Of a stretch of DNA of 64,000 bases, positions 50,896 to 60,813 are shown in pieces; the first letter of the stretch is position 1, and every line of letters begins with the position of its first letter. The notes below the pieces were generated by a model. The model did no database searches, was not told the DNA's origin, and was given only the letters and a program-made list of their open reading frames with translations. Both the position numbers and the translations under genes were made by a program. This stretch comes from Pectobacterium carotovorum (GTDB lineage: Bacteria > Pseudomonadota > Gammaproteobacteria > Enterobacterales > Enterobacteriaceae), in assembly GCF_900129615.1 (NCBI RefSeq), contig NZ_FQWI01000008.1:124001-188000 (forward strand). Reading direction: 5' to 3'.

Positions 50896-53454
50896 CTAGA
50901 GGATTTGCAGCCGCTGCTTCATCGTCATCGCTTCATCATCCACCACGGGCGTAATGCACAGATGAGAAAGCGCACTGCTGCGGAACGGGATCACCTGAGT
51001 ACGGCCGTCCAACTGTACGATTTGGTAGAACTGCGGCAGATTGAAATTGATAAAGCTGGAGCCGTAGGTAAAGCGGTCATGCGAAGACGAATAGAAGCGG
51101 CTGACATCGCGCACCAGCTCTTCTTTACTGCCCTCACAGTGGTGATACACCTCAACGCGATTCGACTCATCCAGAATATAGATATTAAAGCCCTGATTTT
51201 CTGTCAGATCTTCAAAGAAGAACTGGATGATCCCCTCGCTGGCGACGCCATCGACCACCGGCGGTAAATGCACATGGTTGGTTTCAACCTGAACCGGCTG
51301 GCCTTGCAGCTTGTTGTTGGAAATCGCGCCATAAAACTCGACCGCATTTTCCAGCTTCTGCACCGAGACACTCAGCCGTTCGAAGAACAGACCCCAGGTT
51401 TGACCCGCGACTTTCACGGCTTTGAAACGCCCAGGCTCCTGCTGACGCGTACTGGTCAGGCGCAGCTCAATGCATTCGGACACCAACTGCTGCACACGGG
51501 TACGAATCAGCCCGCGCAGGTGCTGGCTGTAGCAGAAGACTTCCAGCGATTCCGGCAGCGCCGCATCCTGATGCATTTTGCCCAGAATGGTCTTCAGTGC
51601 TTCCAACACCGCCTGTTCGCCGCTGAAATGCAGCGTACGCACTTCGTTCCACGAGTTGCGATACAGCAGGTCGATACTGCCGACCAGACACTGCTGCTGC
51701 TGGCCGAAGCTAAAGACATCCAGATGACGGAAATCGAAATGCACGACCTGATTGCGGAAGGCCGCCGTCGGATCGTGTTCCAGATTGACGATAATCGCCA
51801 GATGACGAATTTCACACGGGCTGTACAGCGCCTTCGGCGTCGGTGCAGGCAAACGCAGCGGGAAGTGACTGGCGACGTCGTCCACCAGCGCTTGCAGGCG
51901 CGTGATGTCACACAGCTCGTTGCCTTTAATGTACAGACGCGTGCTTGGCGTCAGCAGGCCGTTAAAATACGCCCACGCCACCAATTTGTTCAGATAGCGG
52001 TTATATTCCAGCGGCTGGTGGCTGACGATCGCATCCATCGATGGTGCCTGATTATACAGATACCAACCTGAACGGTTCGCACGACCCGGCGGAACATAAA
52101 TAAAGGTTAAATTCGGCTCCGACAAATCGGGCGAAATTTGTGGGTTCAGCAGGGTAACTTTACCCGGCAGCGCTTCAAACGCAGCATACAGTTTACGGGT
52201 CAACACACCGATATCCTGCGGGCTGGCGCTGACGCTCAGATTATTGCGACGGGCGAAGCGAATCAGGTTGCGATAGGTCTGCATCATCGCATCCAACAGC
52301 TCATTATGTGCTTCGCGTACCTGTTCGATTTTCCAGTTAGCGCGGTTATCCAGCATGGCCAAATGTTCGTCGCTCCATCCCCATTCTTGCACCAGTTGGC
52401 TCAGAATCTGGCGACGCCAGCCGACACAGGCTTTTTCTCTGGAGAGCTTTTCACAGACTTTTAAGTAGAAACATCGACGCGCCAGATCGAGGCGCGTGGG
52501 ATCGTTGATCGCCGTCAGATAGTGCGTCACGCGATCCAACATCATGCAGTAAGGATCAAGGCCAAAAGAGACGATCTCGCCGTCATGCAGGCGCTTTTTA
52601 ATTTCGGTCGACAGCAGGCTGGTGTCCGGGTATTCCCAGGAATAGGCTTCCAGCAGCAGCGTTTTCAGTACGGCTTTATAAGGAGAATCGATGCTTTTAT
52701 AGAGCTGCCAGAGACTCGCGCCGAAATACTCTTCCGCCGACAGCGTGCTTAAGCCGCCTAAATCCATCCACTCGTTAGGAGCCAGCGCCCCTTGCGAGTA
52801 CAGCGACAGCACATATTCGTCGTAGTGGGATTCTTCTTCGACCGGCACCATATTCCACAGAATACGCTTACCGGCCATACGCACGGCAGTACGGTAGAAT
52901 TCGTCGAGTAACAGGATGTGCTGCATGGTGCCGCAGTCTTCACCGCTCAGGCTGCCACTTTCATTGTGGCGGAAGCGGCTTTCATCCATCAGGAAGAAAC
53001 TGACCTCAGCGCCCTGCGCTGCTGCCCACTGCTCCAGCAGCGTACATTTCTTCTGTAAGAGCTGGCGTTCTTCGCTATCCAGCCAGGATTGGTGGCACAC
53101 CCAGATATCGAGATCGGAGCTACAGCTCTGCCCGATAGATGAGGTACTTCCCATGGAATAGATGCCCGTGATCGGCAGTTCACCCTGCGGATGAGAACAG
53201 TCAAACTGACCCCAACGCAACGCGATGCCATCAAGGTACTGTTGCTGCTTTTCATCAGGCGTGTGAGTGCAGATACCGTGAGGCACCTTGCCTTCAAGGT
53301 AGCCGGGCATCAACGGGTGATGATGATGTAATAAAATGGGCAGAAGACTGTAAACCTGCTGAAAAGCGGGCTTCATTGCTCCCAGAGCACGGTCAACACG
53401 CAGTTGGTTGATCGCATCCAGTCTTTGCTTCAAAGTCTCGATGTAGAAGTACAA
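50896..53454 (-). CDS. cyaA: Class I adenylate cyclase
   Basis: Makes cAMP, the cofactor of CRP; its activity is raised by phosphorylated EIIA-Glc. It has 852 residues against 848 in E. coli. The N-terminal catalytic region holds [20 protein letters not shown] with the nucleotidyltransferase aspartates, and the C-terminal half is the regulatory domain. The start is TTG, as in E. coli, which limits translation. The last 25 residues differ from E. coli. A CRP-like site upstream suggests negative feedback. It is divergent from hemC across 331 bases. Confidence 0.97.
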   Translation of the reverse strand: MYFYIETLKQRLDAINQLRVDRALGAMKPAFQQVYSLLPILLHHHHPLMPGYLEGKVPHGICTHTPDEKQQQYLDGIALRWGQFDCSHPQGELPITGIYSMGSTSSIGQSCSSDLDIWVCHQSWLDSEERQLLQKKCTLLEQWAAAQGAEVSFFLMDESRFRHNESGSLSGEDCGTMQHILLLDEFYRTAVRMAGKRILWNMVPVEEESHYDEYVLSLYSQGALAPNEWMDLGGLSTLSAEEYFGASLWQLYKSIDSPYKAVLKTLLLEAYSWEYPDTSLLSTEIKKRLHDGEIVSFGLDPYCMMLDRVTHYLTAINDPTRLDLARRCFYLKVCEKLSREKACVGWRRQILSQLVQEWGWSDEHLAMLDNRANWKIEQVREAHNELLDAMMQTYRNLIRFARRNNLSVSASPQDIGVLTRKLYAAFEALPGKVTLLNPQISPDLSEPNLTFIYVPPGRANRSGWYLYNQAPSMDAIVSHQPLEYNRYLNKLVAWAYFNGLLTPSTRLYIKGNELCDITRLQALVDDVASHFPLRLPAPTPKALYSPCEIRHLAIIVNLEHDPTAAFRNQVVHFDFRHLDVFSFGQQQQCLVGSIDLLYRNSWNEVRTLHFSGEQAVLEALKTILGKMHQDAALPESLEVFCYSQHLRGLIRTRVQQLVSECIELRLTSTRQQEPGRFKAVKVAGQTWGLFFERLSVSVQKLENAVEFYGAISNNKLQGQPVQVETNHVHLPPVVDGVASEGIIQFFFEDLTENQGFNIYILDESNRVEVYHHCEGSKEELVRDVSRFYSSSHDRFTYGSSFINFNLPQFYQIVQLDGRTQVIPFRSSALSHLCITPVVDDEAMTMKQRLQIL

Positions 53455-53549
53455 GACGTTTCGCCTGATTTATCCCAGTGCCTAGAAAAACCCCGTGTTC
53501 CAAATCCGCATGATGAAATTAGAAGAATGTTTAGCGAATTATTGCTGGA

Positions 53550-53569
53550 AACGTGATCAATTTAACACC
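53550..53569. promoter_or_regulatory. CRP site of cyaA
   Basis: On the minus strand GGTGTTAAATTGATCACGTT, essentially the E. coli cyaA P2 CRP site as recalled, lies about 95 bases before the cyaA start and would repress cyaA when cAMP is high. Confidence 0.75.
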
Positions 53570-53785
53570 TTGCTGATTGGGCGTAAAGAAAGTAAAGAAA
53601 GTTAGACTTATCTATCTTGCTTTATTACGAATTTCCCTACCTGACTGCATCAGCACGGCTTCTTACTCGACTTGCGGCACCCGAATTTCAGACCGTTTTA
53701 AAAGGCGCACCGCTAATGCCCACAACCTGACACCAACGCACCATCAATGATACGATGGCGGAAAATGATAAAAACGGTATCAAGC

Positions 53786-54727
53786 ATGTTAGCCAATATT
53801 ATTAGAATTGCCACCCGACAAAGCCCACTCGCCCTGTGGCAAGCACGATATGTTCAGCAGTGTCTGAATCACCTCTACCCGGATTTACACGTGGAGCTGG
53901 TGCCGATGGTAACCCGCGGCGACATCATCCTCGATACGCCACTGGCGAAGGTCGGCGGTAAGGGATTGTTTGTTAAAGAACTGGAATTGGCGCTGCTTGA
54001 AGGGCGCGCCGATATTGCCGTCCACTCCATGAAAGATGTCCCTGTCGAATTCCCAGATGGCCTCGGCCTGACCACCATTTGCGAACGCGACGACCCGCGC
54101 GACGCTTTTGTTTCCAATCATTACGACAGCCTCGAACAATTACCGGAAGGCAGCTGCGTCGGCACCTCCAGCCTGCGCCGTCAGTGCCAGCTGCGCGCCC
54201 GACGCCCCGATCTGGTGATTCGTGATTTGCGCGGTAATGTCGGCACACGCCTGTCAAAACTGGACAACGGCGAGTATGACGCCATTATTCTTGCCGTCGC
54301 CGGTCTGAAACGTCTCGGCCTTGAAGAGCGCATCCGCTGTGCGTTAAGCCCGGAAGAATCTCTGCCAGCCGTCGGACAAGGTGCTATCGGCATCGAATGC
54401 CGTTTGGATGACGAGCATGTCCGTCAACTCCTTGCCCCGCTCAATCACCCCGCTACCGCGGCCCGCGTACTGGCTGAACGCGCGATGAATGTGCGCCTTG
54501 AAGGCGGCTGTCAGGTGCCGATTGGTAGCTACGCCGAACTGGAAGGCGATACGCTGTGGCTACGTGCGCTGGTTGGCGCGCTGGACGGCAGCCAAATGAT
54601 CGTCGGTGAACGGAGAGGACGCGTCTCCGATGCCGAACAACTCGGGATTGCACTGGCTGAAGAGCTACTGGCAAAAGGGGCCAGCGCCATCCTTCAAGCC
54701 GTTTATCAAGGGTCAAGCTCATCATGA
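53786..54727 (+). CDS. hemC: Hydroxymethylbilane synthase (porphobilinogen deaminase)
   Basis: Joins four porphobilinogen molecules into hydroxymethylbilane in haem synthesis. The dipyrromethane cofactor cysteine is in EGGCQVPIG near residue 242; [18 protein letters not shown] and GTSSLRRQ are the conserved blocks. The ATG at 53786 gives 313 residues, the E. coli length. An upstream ATG at 53765 behind GGCGGA is possible. It opens the hemCDXY operon. Confidence 0.96.
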   Translation: MLANIIRIATRQSPLALWQARYVQQCLNHLYPDLHVELVPMVTRGDIILDTPLAKVGGKGLFVKELELALLEGRADIAVHSMKDVPVEFPDGLGLTTICERDDPRDAFVSNHYDSLEQLPEGSCVGTSSLRRQCQLRARRPDLVIRDLRGNVGTRLSKLDNGEYDAIILAVAGLKRLGLEERIRCALSPEESLPAVGQGAIGIECRLDDEHVRQLLAPLNHPATAARVLAERAMNVRLEGGCQVPIGSYAELEGDTLWLRALVGALDGSQMIVGERRGRVSDAEQLGIALAEELLAKGASAILQAVYQGSSSS

Positions 54728-55464
54728 CTATTCTGGTTACCCGTCCGTCACCAACTGGCGAACAACTGGTGACCCGTTTAAGAAAGCTCGGCTACAACGC
54801 CTGGCACAGCCCGCTGATCGAGTTTTCGCCCGGACGAGAACTCGCCAGCCTGCCGACCTTGTTGCAGGCACTGCACCCAGACGATCTGGTGTTTGCACTT
54901 TCACAACACGCGATTCATTACGCCGATCCGATGCTGGCACGTACGGGCATCAGCTGGCCTGCCCATCTCGCTTATTACGCCATCGGCCGTACCACGGCAC
55001 TGGCGCTACATAAAATCAGCGCACATCCAGTAACCTATCCGCCTGAGCGCGAAACCAGCGAAACGCTCCTGCAACTGCCTGACCTACAAGATGTTGCCGG
55101 GAAACATGCACTATTATTGCGTGGCAACGGCGGCAGGGAACTGCTGGGGGAAACGCTAACCGAACGCGGTGCACAGGTGACCTACTGTGAATGTTATCAG
55201 CGCAGAGACGTTCACTATGACGGACTAGAACAAAGCCGCCATTGGCAACAAATAGGCATCGACAAACTGGTGATCACCAGCGGAGAAATGCTACAACGGA
55301 TCTATACTTTAGTACCTGATTACTATCGGGCTTCCTGGTTACTCGGCTGCCAGCTGATCGTCGTCAGCGAACGACTGGCAGAACAGGCTCGTCAGCTTGG
55401 CTGGCGCGATATCCGGGTGGCCGATAACGCCGATAACGATGCGCTCGTGCGCGCACTACAATAA
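54724..55464 (+). CDS. hemD: Uroporphyrinogen-III synthase
   Basis: Cyclises hydroxymethylbilane with inversion of ring D to uroporphyrinogen III. It has 246 residues, as in E. coli; [12 protein letters not shown] at the N-terminus and the TSGEMLQRI segment are typical of this poorly conserved family. The ATG overlaps the hemC stop by four bases (ATGA). Confidence 0.94.
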   Translation: MTILVTRPSPTGEQLVTRLRKLGYNAWHSPLIEFSPGRELASLPTLLQALHPDDLVFALSQHAIHYADPMLARTGISWPAHLAYYAIGRTTALALHKISAHPVTYPPERETSETLLQLPDLQDVAGKHALLLRGNGGRELLGETLTERGAQVTYCECYQRRDVHYDGLEQSRHWQQIGIDKLVITSGEMLQRIYTLVPDYYRASWLLGCQLIVVSERLAEQARQLGWRDIRVADNADNDALVRALQ

Positions 55465-55487
55465 ACCTGATCATGGGATGTACCATT

Positions 55488-56612
55488 ATGACGGAACACA
55501 ATACCCCCACAGCTCCATCCGACGAGGTTGCTGAACGGGTTGAACCCGCGCATCAGCAGCAAGATCCCGCACCGCAGCCCAAACGTAGCGGTGCCGTGCT
55601 AGGGGCGATCGCGATTGTGATTGCGCTGGCAATAGGCGCGGGCTTGTATTACCACGGCCACCAGCAGGCGCAGAAAGAAACTGCCGCGCTTCAACGCCTG
55701 GAAACGCAGTTAAACACATTACAGCAGCAGCACAAGCAAGAGCAGCAGCAGTGGCTGGACGCTCAACAACAGCAAAGCAAAACACAGGAGACTGCCGCAC
55801 AGCGTCTTGAGGCGCTAACGCGTCAGTCAGACGAGCTGCGCGATAAACTGGCGGCACTTTCCAGTCATGACACCAATACCTGGCTAATCGCTCAGGCAGA
55901 TTTTCTGGTGAAACTGGCAGGGCGCAAGCTGTGGAGCGACAAAGACGTCACCACCGCAGGCGCGTTGCTGAAAAGCGCGGACGCTAGTCTGGCGGAAATG
56001 AACGATCCCAGCCTGATAGAAATCCGTCGTGCGCTGACCAACGATATCGGTGCGCTGGCAGGCGTCAGTCAGGTCGATTTTGACGGCATCATACTGAAAG
56101 TAAATCAGCTCACCGATCAGTTGGATAACTTGCAGCTCGCCGACAACAACACCGATGAAGCGCCGATGGATGCCAACAGCACAGAGCTGTCCGCCTCTTT
56201 GAGCGAGTGGCGACAAAATCTGAGCAAGAGTTGGCACAATTTCCTGGCTGATTTTATCACCATTCGCCGCCGTGACAGCGCCGCCGAACCGCTGCTGGCA
56301 CCGAATCAGGATGTGTATCTGCGCGAGAATATCCGTTCACGTCTGCTGGTTGCCGCACAGGCCATTCCGCGCCACCAGAATGAAGTGTACAAACAGTCGC
56401 TGGAAACGGCAGCAACCTGGGTTCGCGCCTACTTCAATACCACCGACCCTACGACGCAGGCCTTTTTGGATCAGCTCGATGCCTTAAGCCAGCAGTCAGT
56501 TTCACTGGATGTCCCAACGGAGCTACAAAGTCAGGTGCTGTTGGAAAAACTGATGCAAACGCGCGTTCGTAACCTGCTGGCTCAGGCGCCAGCCACACAG
56601 CAGGGAGAGTGA
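55488..56612 (+). CDS. hemX: HemX, membrane-anchored protein of the hem operon
   Basis: Inner-membrane protein of 374 residues. A proline- and glutamate-rich cytoplasmic N-terminus is followed by one transmembrane segment ([17 protein letters not shown], near residue 40), then a glutamine-rich coiled coil and a periplasmic domain. It was once called a uroporphyrinogen methyltransferase, but its function is uncertain; it contains no methyltransferase motif. The ATG at 55488 follows GGGA by nine bases. The protein is shorter than the 393 residues of E. coli. Confidence 0.92.
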   Translation: MTEHNTPTAPSDEVAERVEPAHQQQDPAPQPKRSGAVLGAIAIVIALAIGAGLYYHGHQQAQKETAALQRLETQLNTLQQQHKQEQQQWLDAQQQQSKTQETAAQRLEALTRQSDELRDKLAALSSHDTNTWLIAQADFLVKLAGRKLWSDKDVTTAGALLKSADASLAEMNDPSLIEIRRALTNDIGALAGVSQVDFDGIILKVNQLTDQLDNLQLADNNTDEAPMDANSTELSASLSEWRQNLSKSWHNFLADFITIRRRDSAAEPLLAPNQDVYLRENIRSRLLVAAQAIPRHQNEVYKQSLETAATWVRAYFNTTDPTTQAFLDQLDALSQQSVSLDVPTELQSQVLLEKLMQTRVRNLLAQAPATQQGE

Positions 56613-56614
56613 AC

Positions 56615-57808
56615 ATGCTGAAAGTCTTATTGCTGTTCCTGATCCTGATCGCAGGCGTGGTGATCGGCCCGATCGTCGCAGGTCACCAAGGCTACGTTCT
56701 GATCCAGACGGATAACTACGATATTCAAACCAGCGTAACCGGTCTGGTCATCATTCTGGTGCTGTTCTTCCTCGCCTTTTTGGCGGTGGAATGGGTGCTC
56801 CGCCGGATCTTTCGTACCGGTTCCCGCACGCGCGGTTGGTTCCTCGGCCGCAAACGCACTCGCGCCAGAAAACAGACCAAAGCCGCGCTGCTCAAGCTGG
56901 CCGAGGGAGATTATTTACAGGTAGAGAAGCTGCTGACTCGCAATGCCGACCATGCCGAGCAGCCCGTGGTTAACTACCTGCTGGCTGCCGAAGCCGCCCA
57001 GCAGCGCGGTGACGAGTTCCGCACCAAGCAATATCTGGAGCGTGCCGCCGAGGTTGCAGATACCGATCAGCTTCCGGTGGATATTACGCGCGTGCGTATT
57101 CAGTTGGCGCGTAATGAAGATCATGCCGCACGTCACGGCGTGGACAAACTGCTGGAGGTCGCGCCCCGCCATCCTGAGGTTCTGCGTTTAGCGGAACAGG
57201 CTTTCCTGCGCACTCACGCCTATAGCGCGCTGCTGGATATTCTGCCTGCGATGCGCAAGATCAATCTGTACCCTGAAGAACGTTTGCTGGATCTGCAACA
57301 GCAGGCCTATATCGGTCTTATGAATCAGGCGATGGCGGATGGCGGCAGCGAAGGGCTGAAGTCATGGTGGAATAATCAGAGCCGTAAAGTTCGCCATGAG
57401 ATCCCGCTTCAGGTCGCGATGGTTGAGCATCTGATCGAGTGTGACGATCATGATACCGCCCAGAAGATCATTCTCGACGGTCTCAAACGTCAGTATGACG
57501 AACGCTTGATCCTGCTAATGCCACGCCTCAAAGCTGGTAATCCAGAACAGCTGGAAAAAGTGCTGCACCAGTACATTAAGCAACAGGGAGCAACGCCGCT
57601 GTTGAGCAGCACGTTAGGCCAATTGCTGATGAAACACGGCGAATGGCAGCAGGCCAGCGATGCCTTCCGCACCGCGCTAGAGTTACGCCCAGACGCTTAT
57701 GATTATGCCTGGCGTGCAGACGCACTCGATCGGTTGCGTCTGCCGGATGAAGCGGCACAAATGCGGCGCGAAGGGCTGTTACTCACACTACAGCAGCCTG
57801 CCGACTAG
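56615..57808 (+). CDS. hemY: HemY, TPR protein of the hem operon
   Basis: Inner-membrane protein of 397 residues with two N-terminal transmembrane segments and a cytoplasmic tetratricopeptide-repeat region (for example LAEGDYLQVEKLLTRNADHA). Its role is unresolved, though it is suggested to link late haem enzymes. The ATG at 56615 has GGAG seven bases upstream; a GTG at 56609 overlapping the hemX stop is possible. It ends the hemCDXY operon. Confidence 0.93.
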   Translation: MLKVLLLFLILIAGVVIGPIVAGHQGYVLIQTDNYDIQTSVTGLVIILVLFFLAFLAVEWVLRRIFRTGSRTRGWFLGRKRTRARKQTKAALLKLAEGDYLQVEKLLTRNADHAEQPVVNYLLAAEAAQQRGDEFRTKQYLERAAEVADTDQLPVDITRVRIQLARNEDHAARHGVDKLLEVAPRHPEVLRLAEQAFLRTHAYSALLDILPAMRKINLYPEERLLDLQQQAYIGLMNQAMADGGSEGLKSWWNNQSRKVRHEIPLQVAMVEHLIECDDHDTAQKIILDGLKRQYDERLILLMPRLKAGNPEQLEKVLHQYIKQQGATPLLSSTLGQLLMKHGEWQQASDAFRTALELRPDAYDYAWRADALDRLRLPDEAAQMRREGLLLTLQQPAD

Positions 57809-57827
57809 TCACTGCGCGATTCCTTTC

Positions 57828-57860
57828 ATAAGGCTCCTTTTTTGGAGCCTTATTCTTTTG
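57828..57860 (+). terminator. Intrinsic terminator of hemCDXY
   Basis: A 10-bp stem ATAAGGCTCC/GGAGCCTTAT (57828-57837 with 57844-57853), a six-T loop and a following TCTTTTG lie 20 bases after hemY. Confidence 0.9.
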
Positions 57861-57915
57861 TGTGACCCGTCCTGCATAGCCCGACAGAAGGCAGTTACCG
57901 AACATTTTCCTCAGA

Positions 57916-57951
57916 CGAAAAAAAACGCTTACCGATAAACGGTAAGCGTTG
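57916..57951 (-). terminator. GlmZ intrinsic terminator
   Basis: An 11-bp stem AACGCTTACCG/CGGTAAGCGTT with a five-base loop is followed by eight T residues on the minus strand. Confidence 0.9.
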
Positions 57952-58127
57952 AAAATATCAGGTCTGTCAGACAACAGAATGGTGCCTCACTCAACGTTAT
58001 GTCCGGAAGGCCCGATGGAGATTTGCATCTTCATCTGGAGTTGGACGATAGGCACCTCAAATTGGCTCTGCGTCATTCCCAGGATTATGAAGCCGAAGCA
58101 AACATAGAAGGTGGAATGAGCATCTAC
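57917..58127 (-). ncRNA. glmZ: GlmZ small RNA
   Basis: Small RNA of about 211 bases that base-pairs with glmS mRNA to raise glucosamine-6-phosphate synthase; it is processed by RNase E with RapZ and protected by its decoy GlmY. The minus strand begins GTAGATGCTCATTCC, as in E. coli GlmZ, and keeps GGAATGACGCAGAGCC, CTTATCGTCC-like, ACGTTGAGTGA and TTGTC-TACAGACCTG blocks. It ends in an 11-bp hairpin (57924-57934 with 57940-57950) and eight T residues. Its place just after hemY matches E. coli. The identification rests on recalled sequence and synteny. Confidence 0.92.
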
Positions 58128-58139
58128 ACGCTTATTTAA

Positions 58140-58154
58140 GCATAAATTATGCCA
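58140..58154 (-). promoter_or_regulatory. Sigma54 promoter of glmZ
   Basis: On the minus strand TGGCATAATTTATGC has the GG-N10-GC spacing of sigma54 -24/-12 elements, ending 13 bases before the inferred GlmZ start at 58127. A sigma70 -10-like AT stretch overlaps it. Confidence 0.75.
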
Positions 58155-58288
58155 ACATGCATAATTTTATTATCAACACTGCATGAAATAAAGCTAACCA
58201 GCTAATAATAAATAATATTTTTATTTATCCACTGGGAGAGAGCGCAAGACACGATGGGCGACAAAAACGAGATCGCGCTCACAAAACC

Positions 58289-58306
58289 TGTCGCCATTCA
58301 GAGACG
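58289..58306. promoter_or_regulatory. GlrR-binding site 3 of glmZ
   Basis: TGTC-N10-GACG, seven of eight conserved bases of the GlrR motif TGTC-N10-GACA, about 170 bases before the start. Confidence 0.6.
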
Positions 58307-58336
58307 AATTTGTTATGTAAAATATTAATCATTAAT

Positions 58337-58349
58337 AATCAATGAATTA
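58337..58349 (+). promoter_or_regulatory. IHF site in the glmZ control region
   Basis: AATCAATGAATTA matches the IHF consensus WATCAANNNNTTR fully, beside GlrR sites; IHF is needed for sigma54 promoters of this kind. Confidence 0.65.
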
Positions 58350-58351
58350 AA

Positions 58352-58369
58352 TGTCTCTTTTTTGCGACA
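58352..58369. promoter_or_regulatory. GlrR-binding site 2 of glmZ
   Basis: TGTCTCTTTTTTGCGACA is an exact TGTC-N10-GACA. Confidence 0.75.
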
Positions 58370-58384
58370 GCAGAACCCCTAGAG

Positions 58385-58402
58385 TGTCGTGTTTTTCCGA
58401 CA
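58385..58402. promoter_or_regulatory. GlrR-binding site 1 of glmZ
   Basis: TGTCGTGTTTTTCCGACA is an exact TGTC-N10-GACA, seven bases from the stop codon of the adjacent GntR/FCD gene. Confidence 0.75.
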
Positions 58403-58408
58403 GCCTTA

Positions 58409-59059
58409 TCAAAGCTGTTGATTCAACATGCTTAACCGGGCGCGGTAACCGTTACGAATATGCTGACAAGCCGCTTCTTGTGCGGCGTCCTTATCACGCC
58501 GCACCAACGCTTCCACAATCGCTTGATGTTCACGCCGTGCTTCCTCGGTACGTTCCGTCGACTCATAGGTGGTTCCGCGCAGTAGTGACAGATGAATACG
58601 CAGATTTTCCAGCATCTCGTTCAGATAGGGATTATGCGTCGCCCGGTAAATCTGCCGATGGAAAAGCCGATTGTGATCGTGCAGTTTTCTGCTGTCGGTG
58701 AGCGTCTTCTCCACTTCAACCATATCTTGCAGTAGTGCCAGTTCTTCTGCCGACGCAGAAGCCACGGCGAGTTCCATCGCCAACCTCTCTAACCCTTCAC
58801 GCACGGCGAAAAGCTGACGCAGCCGCTCATAGCTGATCTGCGCAATCATCAGCCCGCGCTGCGGGCCAGGTTCAACCAATCCCAGCGCTTCAAGCCGATG
58901 CAGCGCCTCACGAATCGGCGTACGGCTTAGCCCAAACTGCTGCGCCAGCCGTGTTTCCTGCAAACGTTCACCAGGCAGCAGCTCGCCCTTCTCGATCGCG
59001 TTAATCAGTATCTCGAACGGCGACAGCGCCAGCTCTTTGTCGTTAAGTGTTAAGTTCAT
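58409..59059 (-). CDS. GntR-family (FCD) transcriptional regulator
   Basis: FadR-subfamily regulator of 216 residues. The winged helix includes RLAQQFGLSRTPIREALHRLEALGLV (about residues 37-62), followed by an all-helical FCD effector domain with the likely metal/ligand histidines in HDHNRLFHRQIYRATHNP. AAGGGA precedes the ATG. It is divergent from two MmgE/PrpD genes, a permease gene and an ABC transporter gene. A TGTATACA-centred motif typical of FCD regulators lies in front of two of these, so it is the probable repressor of the locus. The ligand is unknown. Confidence 0.88.
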   Translation of the reverse strand: MNLTLNDKELALSPFEILINAIEKGELLPGERLQETRLAQQFGLSRTPIREALHRLEALGLVEPGPQRGLMIAQISYERLRQLFAVREGLERLAMELAVASASAEELALLQDMVEVEKTLTDSRKLHDHNRLFHRQIYRATHNPYLNEMLENLRIHLSLLRGTTYESTERTEEARREHQAIVEALVRRDKDAAQEAACQHIRNGYRARLSMLNQQL

Positions 59060-59276
59060 AATCCCTTGATATGTCGTGTGACGGTCAAAACGGGAGCACG
59101 CGCAGACGGGTAAAACACCTCGCCTTTATGGCGGTTCGCGCGTTTATGCTACGCCGTGGATCGTCATGCATTGAGAAAAATTCAAGTTTGCCCGACGCCC
59201 TGCCTTTAGCAAGATATCGAATCGCATATTTTGTGCTTAGCTTAGCGAAAAAGCGTCTTTGTCAGTGAATGGGCGA

Positions 59277-59312
59277 TTGCATATGCTTTTCGCCACACAC
59301 TGTATACAAATG
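59277..59312 (+). promoter_or_regulatory. Promoter and operator of the first MmgE/PrpD gene
   Basis: TTGCAT (59277-59282) and TGTATA (59301-59306) are 18 bases apart. The second lies in TGTATACAAATG (59301-59312), repeated exactly before the ABC transporter gene. A regulator bound there would cover the -10 box. Confidence 0.6.
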
Positions 59313-59396
59313 CATTCAACAAGACAAAACGTGAATCCCAGAACCGTTCGACTGTGCTGGCAATATCATCGCGTTTTCGCCTAAGGAGCTTCTACG

Positions 59397-60749
59397 ATGT
59401 CTGCCACCCCGACGTTTCCTCGCGGCAACGCGCTCAGCCAGTTTATTCACACCGCCTCCACGACTACGATACCCGATGCCGTCTGGCACGAGGCCAAGCG
59501 AGCGCTCATTGACTATCTGGGCGTCTCTATTGGCGCAGTAGGAGACGACGCGGCCAGCGCGGTTCAGCGCGTGGCACAACGCTGGCAGGCTAATGGGAAT
59601 GCGCAAATCATTCTCGGTGCGAAAACCACACCGTCGCTTGCAGCCCTGATCAACGGCACGCTTTCTCATGCGGCCGACTATGACGATACCCATCCGGCTG
59701 GCGCGGGGCACCCCAGCGGCCCGTGCTGGTCTACCGCGCTGGCGATGGCGCAGCACTACGGTGCGGACGAGCGCACAACGCTTATCGCTTTCATCACCGG
59801 CTTTGAAGTCATGGCCAGACTGGGTGGCGGCTGGGTGCCCGGCGTGGGACGCAACTTGCAACGCCGGGGCTTTCACCCGACGTCGATTGTCGGACGCGCG
59901 GGGGCTGCTGCTGTTGCCGCTTCTATCCTACGCCTTGAACCCAACGCGATTGCCAATGCGTTGGGTGCAGCTGCGACCATGATGGGGGGATTACAGAAAT
60001 CATCCGGTACGCACGGCAAACCGTTTCATGCTGGTAAAGCGGCAATGGACGGCATCACAGCAGCAGAACTGGCTGATGAGGGCTTTATTGCCGCCCATCA
60101 CTTTTATGAAACCGATGGCTGGGTGAAAACATTTGTGCAAGACGGTAGTGCCGTTATCCCACCGCTCGATTTTGGCGAGAGCTGGGAGCTACTGGGTAAC
60201 GGCTACAAGCTGTATGCCAGCTGTCGGGGAACGCATGCATCAATCGAAACCGCACTTAAGCTCTATCCACAGCTAAAAGGCCGCGCTATCGCCCGCATTC
60301 ATGCCAAGGTCCATCCAATGGGGATGGTGAACGCTGGGATCGCCAACCCGCAAAACCCGCTGGAGAGCAAATTCAGCATTCCACATTGCATTGCGCTGGC
60401 GTTGAGCGGCTATCACCTCACCGATACGGACTTTACGCAGCAAACCGTTGACGACCCGGCACCGCGCCAACTGCTGTCGCGCTTGCAGATCGACGCAGTC
60501 GAGGGGCAATCGGCCAGTTCCGCGTTTATCGATATCGAACTGGAAGACGGCGAAACATTGCATGCGGAAACCGATGTTTATCGTGGTCATCCGCAAAATC
60601 CACTGACCGACGCCGAGCTGCGCGCCAAGTTCGACGCCCTGACTATTCCCGTGTTAGGAGAAGCCCGTAGCGATCGACTCTATCAGGCAGCTTTCCACTT
60701 TGAGCAGCCGGGTTCACTCGCTGCACTCACTGAGCTATTAGCGGGCTAA
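59397..60749 (+). CDS. MmgE/PrpD-family protein, copy 1
   Basis: Protein of 450 residues in the family of 2-methylcitrate dehydratase, cis-aconitate decarboxylase and iminodisuccinate epimerase. Compared from memory with cis-aconitate decarboxylase, it keeps the Asp and Thr of ADYDDTHP, the His of GHPSGP, the His of RRGFHPTS, the Lys of GTHGKPFH and the His of CRGTHAS, so it should be catalytically competent. It does not look like PrpD itself, and no prp genes lie nearby. AAGGAG lies eight bases before the ATG. It is the first gene of a likely operon with copy 2 and a TauE-type permease; substrate unknown. Confidence 0.87.
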   Translation: MSATPTFPRGNALSQFIHTASTTTIPDAVWHEAKRALIDYLGVSIGAVGDDAASAVQRVAQRWQANGNAQIILGAKTTPSLAALINGTLSHAADYDDTHPAGAGHPSGPCWSTALAMAQHYGADERTTLIAFITGFEVMARLGGGWVPGVGRNLQRRGFHPTSIVGRAGAAAVAASILRLEPNAIANALGAAATMMGGLQKSSGTHGKPFHAGKAAMDGITAAELADEGFIAAHHFYETDGWVKTFVQDGSAVIPPLDFGESWELLGNGYKLYASCRGTHASIETALKLYPQLKGRAIARIHAKVHPMGMVNAGIANPQNPLESKFSIPHCIALALSGYHLTDTDFTQQTVDDPAPRQLLSRLQIDAVEGQSASSAFIDIELEDGETLHAETDVYRGHPQNPLTDAELRAKFDALTIPVLGEARSDRLYQAAFHFEQPGSLAALTELLAG

Positions 60750-60813
60750 CGCGTTGCCGTTCGGCATAAACGATTCGATATAAAAAATTTCACGATAACG
60801 ACAGGATACTTTC

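Noticed and set aside
57987-58076. A 29-codon open frame on the minus strand downstream of the GntR/FCD gene
   Set aside because: It lies wholly inside GlmZ, whose sequence and terminator explain the conservation, and it has no convincing ribosome binding site.
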